Positions 1 through 5,602 of a stretch of DNA of 16,407 bases are shown here, piece by piece. The notes below the pieces were generated by a model. The model was not told the origin of the DNA and ran no database searches. It worked only from the letters and a program-made list of their open reading frames with translations. Positions within the stretch are counted from its first letter, which is position 1, and every line of letters starts with the position of its first letter. The translations under genes were made by a program, and so were the position numbers. This DNA comes from Oscillospiraceae bacterium (GTDB lineage: Bacteria; Bacillota; Clostridia; Oscillospirales; Acutalibacteraceae), in assembly GCA_902796535.1 (NCBI GenBank), contig CADBPL010000093.1:1-16407 (forward strand). Direction: 5' to 3'.

Positions 1-87
1 CTCGGCCAGCGGGCACATGCCGGAGCCGCCGATGCCGATGAAGTGAACGCGCTTGACTTCTTTTAACAGTTGATCGATGGTTTTCAT
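1..87 (-). CDS. murC: UDP-N-acetylmuramate--L-alanine ligase, N-terminal fragment
   Basis: Only the first 29 codons lie in the window; the gene runs off the left edge. The reverse strand reads ATG then MKTIDQLLKEVKRVHFIGIG followed by GSGMCPLAE. The HFIGIGGSGM stretch is the N-terminal nucleotide-binding glycine loop typical of MurC. MurC is the cytoplasmic ATP-dependent enzyme that adds the first L-alanine of the peptidoglycan stem peptide to UDP-MurNAc. The start is supported by a GAGGTG ribosome-binding site at 95-100. The gene is transcribed away from dpaA. The sister ligase Mpl has a similar N-terminus and cannot be fully excluded from 29 residues, but MurC is the normal Firmicute gene. 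Confidence 0.85.
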   Translation of the reverse strand, partial: MKTIDQLLKEVKRVHFIGIGGSGMCPLAE

Positions 88-122
88 GGGTAATCACCTC
101 GAGTTTTCTTAAGGCAGCACTT

Positions 123-151
123 AACAATTCATTATTATATCACATATTATG
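123..151 (+). promoter_or_regulatory. candidate sigma-K promoter for dpaAB
   Basis: The sequence AACA (123-126), a 16-nt spacer and CATATTATG (143-151) fit the mother-cell sigma-K pattern mACm-N16-CATAnnnTA, except for the last base (G for A). In Bacillus subtilis the dipicolinate synthase operon spoVF is sigma-K dependent, so a match of this kind just upstream of dpaA is expected. Initiation near 158 would leave about 30 nt before the dpaA ATG. The region is AT-rich, so a chance match is possible, and the consensus comes from Bacillus rather than this organism. Confidence 0.5.
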
Positions 152-162
152 AGCTTGAGCAA
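134..162 (-). promoter_or_regulatory. sigma-A-type promoter for murC
   Basis: Read on the minus strand, TTGCTC (157-162) and a perfect TATAAT (134-139) are separated by exactly 17 nt. A TG lies one base upstream of the -10, giving an extended -10 (TGATATAAT). Initiation would fall near 127, leaving a leader of about 40 nt before the murC ATG at 87. The -35 matches consensus only in TTG, but the extended -10 compensates. The site physically overlaps the candidate sigma-K promoter for dpaA on the other strand. Confidence 0.7.
143..154. repeat. 12-bp motif CATATTATGAGC, copy 1
   Basis: The exact 12-mer CATATTATGAGC occurs here and at 4574-4585. On the minus strand both copies sit inside the spacer of a minus-strand promoter (murC here, the DUF1934-argS operon there). 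The core CATAATATG is a palindrome (CATA/TATG around one central base), so it could be a regulator site. AT-rich composition and a sample of two make coincidence possible. Confidence 0.4.
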
Positions 163-188
163 TTTATTTTATTGAGTTGGTGGGAGAA

Positions 189-1019
189 ATGAAGAAATTT
201 TTGCTTTTGGGCGGCGATCGGCGGCAGCAATATGCCGCCAGAGCGTTGCTGCTGGCCGGGCATTCGGTCAGCTTTGCCGCGGATACGGCGGCATGGAAGC
301 GGCAGGTGGCGGATTGTGAACGGCTGGTGCTGCCCCTGCCGATGAGCCGCGACGGCGAAACGGTTTTTGCGCCGCGGCGTTCCGTGCCCGTTTCGCTGGC
401 GGATCTGGCGGAAACGCTGCGAAAGGGGCAGCGCGTGTTCGCTGGGCTGCCCGAACCGGGCTGGCGGGAAAGCGTTGAAAGGAAAGGCGTTAAGCTTTAC
501 GATTATTATCAAAACGAGGCGCTGCTGTTCGCCAACGCTGCGGCAACGGCCGAGGGCGTTTTGTATGAGCTCATCGGCGCCACCGACACAACGCTTTGCG
601 GCTTGTCCTTTCTGATCACGGGCTACGGCAGAACTGCCGGCGCGCTGGCGCCGCGGCTGCGGGCGCTGGGCGGCAAGGTGACTGTGGCGGCGCGCGCGGA
701 AAAAGATCGCATCCGCGCGGAGGGCAGCGGCTGCAAGGCCGTTGATTTTTCCGCACTGGAGGCGGAGCTGCCGCACTGTGACGTGGTGATCAACACTGTT
801 CCGGCGCGCGTTCTGGAAGAAAGGCATCTGCTGCGCATGAAGCGCGGCGCGCTGGTGCTGGAGATCGCCTCTGCGCCCTATGGGGCGGAGGAAGAAACGG
901 TCAGACAATACGGGCTGCGCTATCTGCGGGCGCCCGGTCTGCCCGGCCGCCTGTCGCCGCGCAGCGCGGGGGAAGCGATCACACGTGCGATTCTGGCGGA
1001 TGAAACAGGGGAGGCGTGA
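189..1019 (+). CDS. dpaA: dipicolinate synthase subunit A
   Basis: With DpaB this subunit oxidises a dihydrodipicolinate-level intermediate of lysine biosynthesis to dipicolinic acid, the calcium-chelated small molecule of the spore core. It acts in the mother cell late in sporulation. The protein is 276 aa from the ATG at 189, slightly shorter than Bacillus SpoVFA (297 aa). Visible landmarks are the N-terminal GGDRRQ motif, the linker YYQNEALLFANAAATAEG, a Rossmann loop GYGRTA (residues 145-150), VINTVPA, and APGLPGRLSPRSAG near the C-terminus. The third glycine of the GxGxxG loop is alanine, a pattern often associated with NADP use. An in-frame TTG at 177 would add four residues. I prefer the ATG because MKKFLLLGGD is the expected family N-terminus, although SD spacing is not ideal for either. 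It is followed directly by dpaB. Confidence 0.93.
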   Translation: MKKFLLLGGDRRQQYAARALLLAGHSVSFAADTAAWKRQVADCERLVLPLPMSRDGETVFAPRRSVPVSLADLAETLRKGQRVFAGLPEPGWRESVERKGVKLYDYYQNEALLFANAAATAEGVLYELIGATDTTLCGLSFLITGYGRTAGALAPRLRALGGKVTVAARAEKDRIRAEGSGCKAVDFSALEAELPHCDVVINTVPARVLEERHLLRMKRGALVLEIASAPYGAEEETVRQYGLRYLRAPGLPGRLSPRSAGEAITRAILADETGEA

Positions 1020-1021
1020 AG

Positions 1022-1594
1022 ATGAACGGGATGAAAATCGGGTTTGCGCTGTGCGGTTCGTTCTGCACCTTTGAAGCGGCGTTCGCGCAGATGGCGAAAC
1101 TAAAAAAGGCCGGCGCCGCGGTGACGCCGATCTTTTCGGATTACGCTTATGAAACGGATACCCGCTTCGGCACGGCGCAGTCGTTTCGGGAACGCGCCGA
1201 AGCGTTGACGGGGCAAAAGGCGATCCACACCATTGTGCAGGCGGAGCCGATCGGGCCGAAAAAGATGTTCGACCTGCTGCTGGTCGAGCCCTGCACGGGC
1301 AACACGCTGGGCAAGCTTGCCGCCGGTATCACCGACACGGCGGTGACGATGGCGTGCAAATCGCATTTGCGCACGGGGCGGCCGCTGCTGCTGGCGATTT
1401 CCACGAACGATGCGCTGAGCGGTTCGGCCGGAAGCATCGGCAAGCTGCTCAACCGCAGCTGCTATTATTTCGTGCCCCTGCGGCAGGATCAGCCCGCGGG
1501 CAAGCCGCGCAGCATCGTGGCGGATTTTGACCGAACCGAAGCGGCCGTGCGGGCGGCTTTGCGCGGGGAACAGCTGCAGCCCATCCTTTTGTGA
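1022..1594 (+). CDS. dpaB: dipicolinate synthase subunit B (flavoprotein fold)
   Basis: This is the second dipicolinate synthase subunit, a member of the flavoprotein superfamily (PF02441 type), 190 aa. Diagnostic stretches are IGFALCGSFCTF at the N-terminus, QAEPIGPKKMFDLLLVEPCTGNT in the middle, then MACKSHLRTGRPLLLAISTNDALSG and YFVPLRQDQP. These match the course of Bacillus SpoVFB. The ATG at 1022 is chosen because the purine-rich GGGGAGG at 1008-1014 sits 7 nt upstream. An in-frame GTG at 1016 overlaps the dpaA stop and a later ATG at 1031 would also fit the fold. The start is 2 nt after the dpaA stop, so the two are co-transcribed and probably translationally coupled. Unlike Bacillus, the lysine-pathway genes asd and dapG do not follow. 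A minus-strand gene converges 13 nt downstream. Confidence 0.93.
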   Translation: MNGMKIGFALCGSFCTFEAAFAQMAKLKKAGAAVTPIFSDYAYETDTRFGTAQSFRERAEALTGQKAIHTIVQAEPIGPKKMFDLLLVEPCTGNTLGKLAAGITDTAVTMACKSHLRTGRPLLLAISTNDALSGSAGSIGKLLNRSCYYFVPLRQDQPAGKPRSIVADFDRTEAAVRAALRGEQLQPILL

Positions 1595-1607
1595 AAAAGG
1601 GGGAGCG

Positions 1608-2381
1608 TTACGCTTCTTCGTTCATTTCGTCTAAAATGAAGTGAACGCGGTCGGGACAGTCGGTGATGATGCCGTCCACCCCTGCGCGGAGCATCTTGCG
1701 GATCTCTTCGGCCTCATCCACCGTCCAGACGTTGACGGCCAGTCCGTTTTTGTGGCATTGATCCACATAATTGCCGATAATGCTGGCTTTATGCGGGTGA
1801 GAGGCGGCGCAGTTCAAATCCTTCATGCGCAGAATCGGCGGCAGCACGACCTGAATGGCGTGGAAGTAGCCGAAGGGATAGAGATAGGCGGTTTGGATGA
1901 CGGGGTTCTTTTGTTTGACGAGCTTGAGGATTTTGGGGCAGAAGCTGGAAATGAGCAGGATGTCGTTCAGACCGTGCTGCTCCACCGCGTCCAGCGTTTT
2001 GGTCACCAGCTCGTCGCGGCGGGCGTCGTCCGGCTCTTTCTTTAATTCAATATTAAGGATTTTGAGGCCGCCGGTTTTGGCAAGCTCCAGAAACTCATCG
2101 AGCGTGGGCAGGGTGGTGCCGGCAAATTCCCTGCTGAAATAGCTGCCGAAATCGTAGCTTTTCAGCTGCTCCAGCGTCAGGTCGCAAATAGCGCCTGAGC
2201 CGTTGGAGGTGGCGTCGATGGTGTCGTTGTGGCAGATGACCGGCACGCCGTCTTTGGACAGGTGCACGTCGGTTTCAAACCCGTCGCAGCCGATGTCGAG
2301 CGCCTTTTGAAAGGCGGGCAGGGTGTTTTGCGGGGCGCGCCTGTTGGCGCCGCGGTGCGCGATGATGTTGCACGAATACAT
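1608..2381 (-). CDS. glycerophosphodiester phosphodiesterase, cytoplasmic UgpQ-like
   Basis: This enzyme hydrolyses glycerophosphodiesters to glycerol-3-phosphate and an alcohol, recycling lipid head groups. It is a 257-aa single GDPD domain with no signal peptide or membrane segment, so it is probably cytoplasmic. Catalytic-type residues are visible: HRG (His9-Arg10), the metal-binding ExD in FETDVHL (Glu36, Asp38), HND (His51) and a later Glu in LNIELKK (Glu112). The usual PENT motif after HRG is PQNT here, a mild oddity. The C-terminal VWTVDEAEEIRKMLRAGVDGIITDCPD is classic for the family. The RBS AGGAG (plus-strand 2390-2394) abuts the argS stop, 16 nt from the start, so it is the last gene of the DUF1934-argS operon. 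It converges on dpaB with no convincing terminator between them. Confidence 0.93.
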   Translation of the reverse strand: MYSCNIIAHRGANRRAPQNTLPAFQKALDIGCDGFETDVHLSKDGVPVICHNDTIDATSNGSGAICDLTLEQLKSYDFGSYFSREFAGTTLPTLDEFLELAKTGGLKILNIELKKEPDDARRDELVTKTLDAVEQHGLNDILLISSFCPKILKLVKQKNPVIQTAYLYPFGYFHAIQVVLPPILRMKDLNCAASHPHKASIIGNYVDQCHKNGLAVNVWTVDEAEEIRKMLRAGVDGIITDCPDRVHFILDEMNEEA

Positions 2382-2397
2382 GGAAAACTCTCCTTTT

Positions 2398-4092
2398 TCA
2401 CATCGTTTCGGGAACAGTGATGCCGAGCATTTTCAGCATGCCGCTCAGCGTTACCTTTACGCTGCGGCACAGCCCCAGACGCGCGGCGGTCAGATCGGGG
2501 GAATCGGCGGAAACGCGGCAGGCGTTGTAGAACTTGTGGAACAGGGTCGCCAGCTCCACACAAAAGCGGGTGATCTTGGCCGGGTCGTAGTTTTTGGCGG
2601 CGGAAACGATCTCGCCCGTGAGGGTGGAGAGGTGGGCGATCAGCTCGCGTTCCTCCGGCGCGGTGAGCAGAGCAAGCTGCTCCGGCGTGCAGGTGAGCGG
2701 CGCGTTCGGATCCATGCTGAGCTTTTTAAAAATGCTGCAAATGCGTGCATGGGCATACTGACAATAGTAGACCGGGTTCTGTGCGCTCTGTTCCACGGCA
2801 AGGTCGAGGTCAAAATCCATCTGGGAGCCGGGCTCGCGCATATTGAACAAAAAGCGGACGGCGTCGATCGGGATCTCTTCCAGCAGATCGACCAGCGTGA
2901 TGGATTTGCCCGTGCGCTTGCTCATGCGCACCACTTCGCCGCTGCGGGTCAGGCGCACAAGCTGCATGAGAATGATGTCAAGGCGGGAGGAGTCGATGCC
3001 GATGGCGTCGAGCACGCCCTTCATGCGCGCCACGTGGCCGTGGTGGTCGGCGCCCCAGACGTTGATGGCTTTGTCAAATTTCCGCTTCTCCAGCTTGTTG
3101 CGGTGATAGGCGATATCGGCGGCAAAATAGGTGGGGTTGCCGTTGGCGCGCACGAGCACCTCGTCTTTTTCACCGCCGTGCTCGGTCGCCTTGTACCACA
3201 AAGCGCCGTCTTTTTCATACGTTAAGCCTTTGGCCTTGAGCAGCGCGAGGGTGTCCTGCAGTTCGCCGCTTTGGTAGAGCGAGCTTTCGTGGAACCACAC
3301 GTCATAAAAAATGCGGTATTTGTCGAGGTTGTCGTGCATGTTGGCGATGTTTTTGGGCAGCGCGAACGCAACCAGCGCCGCGCGGCGTTCTTCCTCGCCT
3401 GCTTTCAGGTATTTGTCGCCGTGCATTTCGGCAAACTCTCTTGCCCGTTCGGCAATGTCTTCGCCGTGGTAGCTGTCCTCCGGCAGCTCGGGGGCGTTTT
3501 CCCCTTCAAAGAGCTGACGGTAGCGGATATCCAGCGACAGGGCGAATTTGGCGATCTGGTTGCCGGCGTCGTTGACGTAGAATTCCCGCGTTACCTTATA
3601 TCCGGCGCGTTCCATCACCGAGGCCAGGCAGTCGCCCAGGGCGCCGCCGCGGGCGTTGCCCATGTGCATGGGTCCCGTCGGGTTGGCGGAAACAAATTCG
3701 ATGTTGACGGTTTTGCCCTGACCGAAATCGGAGGAACCGTAAGCTTCGCCCATGGCAAGAATATCCGCCACAACGTCGGAATAAAAACGGTCAGACAGGT
3801 AAAAATTGATAAAGCCCGGCCCTGCCGGTTCGCATTTTGCGATATAGGTGCCCTCCGTTTGAATGGCCGCGCACAGCGCGTCGGCGATCAGGCGGGGGGC
3901 GCGGCGGAACGCCCTGGCGCCGGCCATGGCAGCGTTGGTGGAAAAATCGCCGTTGGCGCGGTCAGCCGGCACTTCGATGTGGAAAGCGGGAACGTCGGCT
4001 TCGGGCAAAGTGCCGGAGGCAATGCAGGCGGCAAACGCCTGCGCAACGGCCGCGTTGATCTGTTCCTGAACAAGGTTTACGAGTTTAGACAT
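2398..4092 (-). CDS. argS: arginine--tRNA ligase
   Basis: This class Ia aminoacyl-tRNA synthetase charges tRNA-Arg. At 564 aa it has normal family length. It contains the N-terminal arginyl-tRNA additional domain (about residues 1-90, with ADRANGDFSTNAAM). The catalytic core carries the HIGH-equivalent HMGN at 143-146 within FVSANPTGPMHMGNARGG. The KMSKS-equivalent MSKR is at 390-393 in VVRMSKRTGKS, and a C-terminal DALR anticodon-binding domain starts near residue 440 (PVYYCQYAHARICSI) and ends LGITVPETM. The modified KMSKS loop is usual in ArgS. An RBS-like GAGG lies about 11 nt upstream. The gene is 21 nt downstream of the DUF1934 gene and 16 nt upstream of the phosphodiesterase, forming a three-gene operon. 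The YwiB-ArgS pairing is also known in Bacillus. Confidence 0.98.
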   Translation of the reverse strand: MSKLVNLVQEQINAAVAQAFAACIASGTLPEADVPAFHIEVPADRANGDFSTNAAMAGARAFRRAPRLIADALCAAIQTEGTYIAKCEPAGPGFINFYLSDRFYSDVVADILAMGEAYGSSDFGQGKTVNIEFVSANPTGPMHMGNARGGALGDCLASVMERAGYKVTREFYVNDAGNQIAKFALSLDIRYRQLFEGENAPELPEDSYHGEDIAERAREFAEMHGDKYLKAGEEERRAALVAFALPKNIANMHDNLDKYRIFYDVWFHESSLYQSGELQDTLALLKAKGLTYEKDGALWYKATEHGGEKDEVLVRANGNPTYFAADIAYHRNKLEKRKFDKAINVWGADHHGHVARMKGVLDAIGIDSSRLDIILMQLVRLTRSGEVVRMSKRTGKSITLVDLLEEIPIDAVRFLFNMREPGSQMDFDLDLAVEQSAQNPVYYCQYAHARICSIFKKLSMDPNAPLTCTPEQLALLTAPEERELIAHLSTLTGEIVSAAKNYDPAKITRFCVELATLFHKFYNACRVSADSPDLTAARLGLCRSVKVTLSGMLKMLGITVPETM

Positions 4093-4113
4093 AGAAAAAT
4101 CGACCTCTTTCGT

Positions 4114-4527
4114 TTATTCACAGCGGTAATCAATGGTCAAATCGTTTTGGGAGCAGAAGCCGGCGTCAAAGTCGAGCGTATAGCTGAAAAAAAGCCGCCC
4201 GCTTTTTTCTTTGAGCGCGCCCCGCACCTCGCGGCCGAAAATGCCCAGCGTCAGGTCGCCGAATTCGGTGGTGTAGGCGCAGGTGTAGCGCTGCCCCGGC
4301 TCCACGGTCAGGTTGGCGCAGTGCGCGCCGGAGCGCAGCATTTCGATGCGGCTGCCCGCATAGGTCACGGTCACGCGGCTGCCGGCAAAGTCGCCGGTTT
4401 CGTCGTAGGTGAGGATGCACCCCTTCGGGGTTCGTTCCAGCTCGCCCACCGTGGTCAGCTGCGACTGTTCGCATTCGCCGTCGATCTCGTGACGGTCGGA
4501 AATGGTAATGATCACTTTTTCTTTCAT
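4114..4527 (-). CDS. DUF1934 (YwiB-like) beta-barrel protein
   Basis: This is a 137-aa protein of the DUF1934 family, small calycin-like beta-barrels of unknown function. The assignment rests on length, the alternating strand pattern and a position immediately upstream of argS, as with ywiB in Bacillus. Typical features are the N-terminal VIITISDRHEIDGECEQSQL, LTYDETGDF, a central SRIEMLRSGAH, and a C-terminal LFFSYTLDFDAG. No catalytic residues, signal peptide or membrane segment are visible. The start is supported by a GGAG ribosome-binding site 7 nt upstream on the minus strand. It is the first gene of its operon. What the barrel binds is not known to me, and I do not assign a function. 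Confidence 0.85.
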   Translation of the reverse strand: MKEKVIITISDRHEIDGECEQSQLTTVGELERTPKGCILTYDETGDFAGSRVTVTYAGSRIEMLRSGAHCANLTVEPGQRYTCAYTTEFGDLTLGIFGREVRGALKEKSGRLFFSYTLDFDAGFCSQNDLTIDYRCE

Positions 4528-4566
4528 CGTTTTCTCCGCATAGCAATGGCTGATGATAACTAAAAT

Positions 4567-4595
4567 ATCATATCATATTATGAGCCAATATGCAA
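4567..4595 (-). promoter_or_regulatory. sigma-A-type promoter for the DUF1934-argS operon
   Basis: On the minus strand TTGCAT (4590-4595) and TATGAT (4567-4572) are 17 nt apart. A TG one base before the -10 makes it extended (TGATATGAT). The design closely resembles the murC promoter at 134-162: the same TTG-type -35, 17-nt spacing, extended -10 and a shared 12-mer in the spacer. Initiation near 4560 gives a leader of about 33 nt. Confidence 0.65.
4574..4585. repeat. 12-bp motif CATATTATGAGC, copy 2
   Basis: This copy is identical to 143-154 and lies in the spacer of the minus-strand promoter driving DUF1934-argS. Here the palindromic core extends to 11 bp (TCATAATATGA on the minus strand). 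Relative to the -10 it is shifted 2 nt from its position in the murC promoter. Confidence 0.4.
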
Positions 4596-4629
4596 CTTTT
4601 TTTGAAAATCGTGAAAAAGGCAAAAAAAG
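4596..4629. repeat. A/T-tract inverted repeat between divergent promoters
   Basis: CTTTTTTTG (4596-4604) and CAAAAAAAG (4621-4629) are perfect 9-bp inverted arms separated by 16 nt. They fill the space between the outward-facing -35 boxes at 4590-4595 (minus) and 4633-4638 (plus). The tracts are well placed to act as UP-element-like sequences for both promoters. A transcript terminator is less likely because no gene ends here. Confidence 0.5.
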
Positions 4630-4632
4630 GGC

Positions 4633-4661
4633 TTGACATCGCAGCCGGAGTCTGCTACTAT
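4633..4661 (+). promoter_or_regulatory. strong sigma-A promoter for infC-rpmI-rplT
   Basis: TTGACA (4633-4638) is a perfect -35. After 17 nt comes TACTAT (4656-4661), with TG one base upstream giving an extended -10. Initiation near 4668 gives a leader of about 155 nt before infC. An A-rich tract directly upstream of the -35 would strengthen it. This is the best-matching promoter in the window and fits a highly expressed translation operon. Confidence 0.9.
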
Positions 4662-4668
4662 ATATGAG

Positions 4669-4824
4669 CAAATAAAGCAGGAATCCGCTTCCTCACCGTC
4701 CGGGCATGTTCCCGAGGGCGGTCAATATCGCTCAGCCGTTGTCTCCGGGCGCGGTTGTGTGCTGTTGTGCAGGCGGTCTGACTGCTTGCGCATCATTTTT
4801 TTATTCCAACGGGGGTGCTTGAAC
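4669..4824 (+). ncRNA. structured 5' leader of infC-rpmI-rplT (probable L20-type autoregulatory leader)
   Basis: The leader folds by eye into three successive hairpins. P1 is ACCGTCC/GGGCGGT (4695-4701 with 4716-4722), continued by GGG/CCC around loop CATGTT. P2 is CAGCCG/CGGTTG (4733-4738 with 4752-4757). P3 is the terminator stem at 4766-4792. The arm GGGCGGT of P1 could instead pair with ACTGCTT (4781-4787) of P3, offering a possible antiterminator; this is inferred. In Bacillus subtilis ribosomal protein L20 represses this operon by promoting premature termination in the leader, and this layout is consistent with that. I cannot confirm that it matches the known L20 leader family. Confidence 0.65.
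4766..4802 (+). terminator. intrinsic terminator (attenuator) inside the infC leader
   Basis: A 12-bp stem with three G-U pairs (4766-4777 with 4781-4792) closes a 3-nt loop CTG and is followed by seven T residues at 4796-4802. It lies between the promoter and infC, only about 8 nt before the ribosome-binding site, so it can only act as a conditional attenuator. Confidence 0.8.
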
Positions 4825-5343
4825 ATTAGTGCGAAAGAGTTGCAGATCAATGAAGAAATCAGAGACCGTGAGCTGCGCATCATCGGCAGCGACGGGGAAC
4901 AGCTCGGCATCATGTCCGCCGCAGAGGCGCTGAAGATCGCCGAGGAAAAGAATCTTGACTTGGTTAAAATCGCGCCGCAGGCCAAACCGCCTGTGTGCAA
5001 GATCATGGATTACGGAAAGTACCGTTTTGAAAAGGCCAAGCGTGAAAAGGAAGCCCGAAAGAATCAGCGGATCGTTGAAATCAAAGAGATCCGTCTTTCG
5101 GTCAACATTGATACGCACGACTTTGACACTAAGGTCGGTCACGCCAAACGATTCCTTGCCGACGGCAACAAAGTGAAGGTGTCCATCCGTTTTCGCGGCC
5201 GCGAAATGGCGCACACCAACCTCGGCCTTGAGATCATGGATCGTTTTGCGCAGGCGTGCGCTGAATCGGCTTCGGTCGAAAAGGCAGCAAAGCTTGAAGG
5301 CCGTTCCATGCTGATGTTCCTTGTTCCCAAGGCAGCAAAATAA
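4825..5343 (+). CDS. infC: translation initiation factor IF-3 (probable ATT start)
   Basis: IF-3 binds the 30S subunit, prevents premature 50S joining and discriminates against non-standard start codons. The 172-aa product has the N-domain (QINEEIRDRELRIIGSDGEQ), the linker signature APQAKPPVCKIMDYGKYRFE and the C-domain (IRFRGREMAHTNLGLEIMDRF). The coding frame begins ATT AGT GCG at 4825, 9 nt after GGGGG (4811-4815). No ATG is available near the start. An in-frame TTG at 4819 lies only 3 nt after the SD core, which is too close, so ATT is preferred. An AUU start is the classical autoregulatory feature of infC in Escherichia coli and is also reported in Bacillus. The frame is open upstream, but that part is the leader RNA. 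rpmI follows after 18 nt. Confidence 0.95.
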   Translation: MSAKELQINEEIRDRELRIIGSDGEQLGIMSAAEALKIAEEKNLDLVKIAPQAKPPVCKIMDYGKYRFEKAKREKEARKNQRIVEIKEIRLSVNIDTHDFDTKVGHAKRFLADGNKVKVSIRFRGREMAHTNLGLEIMDRFAQACAESASVEKAAKLEGRSMLMFLVPKAAK

Positions 5344-5361
5344 TGAAGGAGGAAAACCAAA

Positions 5362-5559
5362 ATGCCTAAAATCAAAACCCACAGCGGTGCAAAAAAGCGT
5401 TTTAAAATCTCGAAAAACGGTAAGCCCATGAGAGGCCATGCCTACAAGTCCCACATCCTGACAAAGAAGAGCACCAAGCGCAAGAGAAACCTTCGCAAGG
5501 TCGAAGTCGCCGACGTGACCAACTGCAAGCAGATCAAGCGCCTTGTTCCCTACAAATAA
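5362..5559 (+). CDS. rpmI: 50S ribosomal protein L35 (bL35)
   Basis: This is a 65-aa, very basic large-subunit protein. It begins MPKIKTHSGAKKRFKISKNG, the typical bL35 opening, and ends KQIKRLVPYK. A strong AAGGAGG at 5346-5352 sits 9 nt before the ATG. It lies between infC and rplT, the standard bacterial order. Length and sequence are normal and nothing appears truncated. Confidence 0.98.
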   Translation: MPKIKTHSGAKKRFKISKNGKPMRGHAYKSHILTKKSTKRKRNLRKVEVADVTNCKQIKRLVPYK

Positions 5560-5602
5560 TATCGGAAGCTCACTTTACTTATTTTATCGGAGGTAACTTA
5601 TC

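Noticed and set aside
2323..3225. A 300-codon plus-strand open frame opposite the argS 3' half.
   Set aside because: It is antisense to the conserved catalytic and DALR regions of argS, with no domain or ribosome-binding site.
3271..4563. A 430-codon plus-strand open frame opposite argS and the DUF1934 gene.
   Set aside because: It spans two real genes and their spacer in antisense, and its translation resembles the shadow frames elsewhere. argS and the DUF1934 gene have intact motifs and ribosome-binding sites on the other strand.
4633..4824. Upstream in-frame extension of infC.
   Set aside because: This stretch contains the promoter, leader hairpins and terminator, and its translation has no similarity to IF3. 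The conserved protein begins at the ATT.
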